Assembly (NCBI GenBank): GCA_964578345.1
Contig: CAZOCP010000028.1
Span: 1-7,551, forward strand
Direction of reading: 5' to 3'
From: VGKP01 sp964578345
GTDB taxonomy: Archaea > Nanobdellota > Nanobdellia > Pacearchaeales > GW2011-AR1
DNA length: 7,551 nucleotides
Position numbers and translations under genes: made by a program. The notes beneath the pieces were generated by a model. The model was not told the origin of the DNA, did not search any database, and worked only from the letters and a program-made list of their open reading frames with translations. The number at the start of each line of letters is the position of its first letter. Position 1 is the stretch's first letter. Below are positions 6,679 to 7,551 of this stretch, piece after piece.

Positions 6679-6927
6679 TTATTTCTTAAGAGAAGTCGTG
6701 GCAGGAGATATAAAAATTATCGTGTCGCCTCTTAAAAAAGTAAGTCCTATATTTTTTTTTATTTCTCCATCCTGCATTTCTTTTGCATTATCTAAAACAG
6801 TATTAATATGAATGTCGAAAGCCAGCAGAGTTCCCACAAACTGCCTGTCTCCCTTCAATTGAACTAAAACTTCCTTTCCCTTCGATACATTCAAAAGATC
6901 AAGAGGCCTTTCAATACCATTAACCAT
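6679..6927 (-). CDS. Archaeal Sm-like protein (LSm/SmAP)
   Basis: This 82-residue protein is a complete Sm fold, the usual length for archaeal SmAPs. Such proteins form rings, commonly heptamers, that bind U-rich RNA. The Sm1 motif covers about residues 17-46 (F30-x-G32-x-L34, then D38-x-H40-x-N42-x-V44-L45), and Sm2 is GLTFLRGDTIIFISP (61-75). Positions expected to contact RNA (D38, H40, N42 and R66-G67-D68) are present. The N-terminal RPLDLLN is typical of the archaeal family. The gene is on the minus strand, convergent with RNase Z and divergent from S8e. Its ATG at 6927 lies about 25 bases from a TATA box, so it is probably leaderless and monocistronic here. In many archaea LSm is followed by ribosomal protein L37e; here it ends against RNase Z instead. 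Confidence 0.95.
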   Translation of the reverse strand: MVNGIERPLDLLNVSKGKEVLVQLKGDRQFVGTLLAFDIHINTVLDNAKEMQDGEIKKNIGLTFLRGDTIIFISPATTSLKK

Positions 6928-6948
6928 ATCTGCCTCTCACGCAAGTGC

Positions 6949-6956
6949 TATTTAAA
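6949..6956 (-). promoter_or_regulatory. TATA box of the LSm gene
   Basis: Read on the minus strand this is TTTAAATA, centred about 25 bases before the LSm start codon at 6927. It shares the 109-base divergent intergenic region with the S8e promoter. Confidence 0.6.
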
Positions 6957-7006
6957 TTTATCGTGTTACTTAACAGAAATAAATTAAAATTTTGCATAGC
7001 AATAGC

Positions 7007-7014
7007 TATTTAAA
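7007..7014 (+). promoter_or_regulatory. TATA box of the S8e gene, overlapping a palindrome
   Basis: TATTTAAA is centred about 26 bases before the ATG at 7037, so the S8e transcript is predicted to be leaderless. The perfect 10-base palindrome AATAGCTATT (7001-7010) overlaps its upstream half and could be an operator or be coincidental. Confidence 0.6.
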
Positions 7015-7036
7015 CCTCCTAAATTCATTTCAAAAT

Positions 7037-7399
7037 ATGAATACTGGAAAAAAAATCACGGGCGGAAGATACCATTCTTTGAGAAAAAAGAGGGCATTTG
7101 AACATAAAGGCCAGGAAAGAGCAGTAACACTTGGAGAAACAAAGCTAAAACACTTAAGAACAAGAGGAGGCAGCATGAAAACAGTACTCCTAAAAACAAA
7201 TACTGCCAATATTATGATTGATGGAAAAGCAAAAAAAGCAGAAATAAAAAACGTTGAAGAAACTCCTCAGAACCCTTTCTTAGCCCGCCAGAACAGATTA
7301 ATAAAAGGAGCAATTATTGAAACGTCTCTGGGAAAAGCTCGCATAACTAACCGTCCAAGCCAGGAAGGTTGTATTAATGCTGTTATTCTTAAAAATTAG
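7037..7399 (+). CDS. rps8e: 30S ribosomal protein S8e
   Basis: This 120-residue protein is the archaeal/eukaryotic small-subunit protein S8e at about normal archaeal length. The family pattern is clear: TGGRYHSLRKKRAFE near the N-terminus, then RTRGGSMKTVLLKTNTAN, then NPFLARQN. The strongly conserved C-terminal stretch comes last, with KGAIIETSLGKARITNRP followed by SQEGCINAVIL. It has no bacterial orthologue, so it supports the archaeal assignment. The protein is strongly basic, as expected for an rRNA-binding protein. The ATG at 7037 fits the TATA spacing; an in-frame TTG at 6992 would put the TATA box inside the coding region. The gene is transcribed away from LSm and is followed by a T-rich terminator. 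Confidence 0.96.
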   Translation: MNTGKKITGGRYHSLRKKRAFEHKGQERAVTLGETKLKHLRTRGGSMKTVLLKTNTANIMIDGKAKKAEIKNVEETPQNPFLARQNRLIKGAIIETSLGKARITNRPSQEGCINAVILKN

Positions 7400-7442
7400 A
7401 GGAGAAGATAGATATTAACTAAATATCCTTAATCAATATTAA

Positions 7443-7469
7443 TTTTTCTTGAAATTTTCTTTTTCCTTC
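7443..7469 (+). terminator. T-rich transcription terminator after S8e
   Basis: Beginning about 44 bases after the S8e stop codon there are three clustered T-runs (TTTTT, TTTT, TTTTT) separated by short breaks. Archaeal RNA polymerase terminates at such U-rich tracts without needing a hairpin. No strong stem precedes it. Confidence 0.5.
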
Positions 7470-7543
7470 AGCCTAGACTAAAAGCCAAAGCCAAAAATAG
7501 TATCTCCGAATGAGATTTAGTATTATAGAATTAATCCATAACG

Positions 7544-7551
7544 CTTAAATA
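7544..7551 (+). promoter_or_regulatory. Possible TATA box at the right window edge
   Basis: CTTAAATA ends exactly at the window edge. It follows a terminator-like region and a stretch with no open frame of note on either strand, so it may serve a plus-strand gene just outside. The motif alone is weak evidence in AT-rich DNA. Confidence 0.25.

Noticed and set aside
6992..7036. Upstream TTG extension of S8e
   Set aside because: The extension contains the promoter and residues foreign to S8e; ATG 7037 begins directly at the conserved region.
7400..7551. Possible small gene or tRNA after S8e
   Set aside because: All frames on both strands are short and no cloverleaf is seen. The only stem noticed, ATCTC/GAGAT near 7502-7516, is 5 bp and weak.

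Overview
The window is AT-rich archaeal chromosome. Ribosomal protein S8e and an archaeal Sm-like (LSm) protein are not bacterial. Several genes also have a TATA box centred 25-27 bases before the start codon, which is the layout of archaeal leaderless transcripts. The low GC content and the surface-protein cluster (KaiC-like ATPase, short membrane-anchored protein, large VWA protein, second membrane-anchored protein) resemble DPANN archaea of the Woesearchaeota/Pacearchaeota type. That placement is an inference from family resemblance, not a phylogenetic result.

Layout. Bases 1-120 hold a run of short perfect hairpins cut by the window edge. From 168 to 5710 there is a tightly packed four-gene operon on the + strand: a single-domain KaiC-like ATPase; a 160-residue protein with a pilin-like N-terminus; a 1136-residue pilin-anchored VWA protein whose VWA fold is split by seven propeller-type repeats; and a 306-residue pilin-like protein. 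Gaps or overlaps between these genes are 10 bases or less, and the only clear promoter is at 139-146. From 5752 come housekeeping genes: tRNA 3'-processing RNase Z (+), an LSm protein (-) convergent with it, and ribosomal protein S8e (+) divergent from LSm. A T-rich terminator follows S8e, and a possible promoter for the next gene lies at the right edge.

How the genes may work together. The three membrane-anchored proteins share a basic N-terminus, a Gly/Ala cleavage-like site, a 20-residue hydrophobic helix, and extracellular domains rich in N-x-S/T sequons. They look like subunits of one cell-surface filament or complex in which the VWA-propeller protein is the binding or tip component. The KaiC-like ATPase could regulate assembly, as ArlH does for the archaellum. 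No secretion motor ATPase, platform protein or prepilin peptidase is in the window, so the machine itself is not shown. RNase Z, LSm and S8e are an RNA/translation block with no evident functional tie to the surface operon.

The most unusual items are the VWA domain interrupted by a seven-repeat propeller, with a perfect inverted repeat near the left junction, and the variable-arm hairpin array at the left edge.
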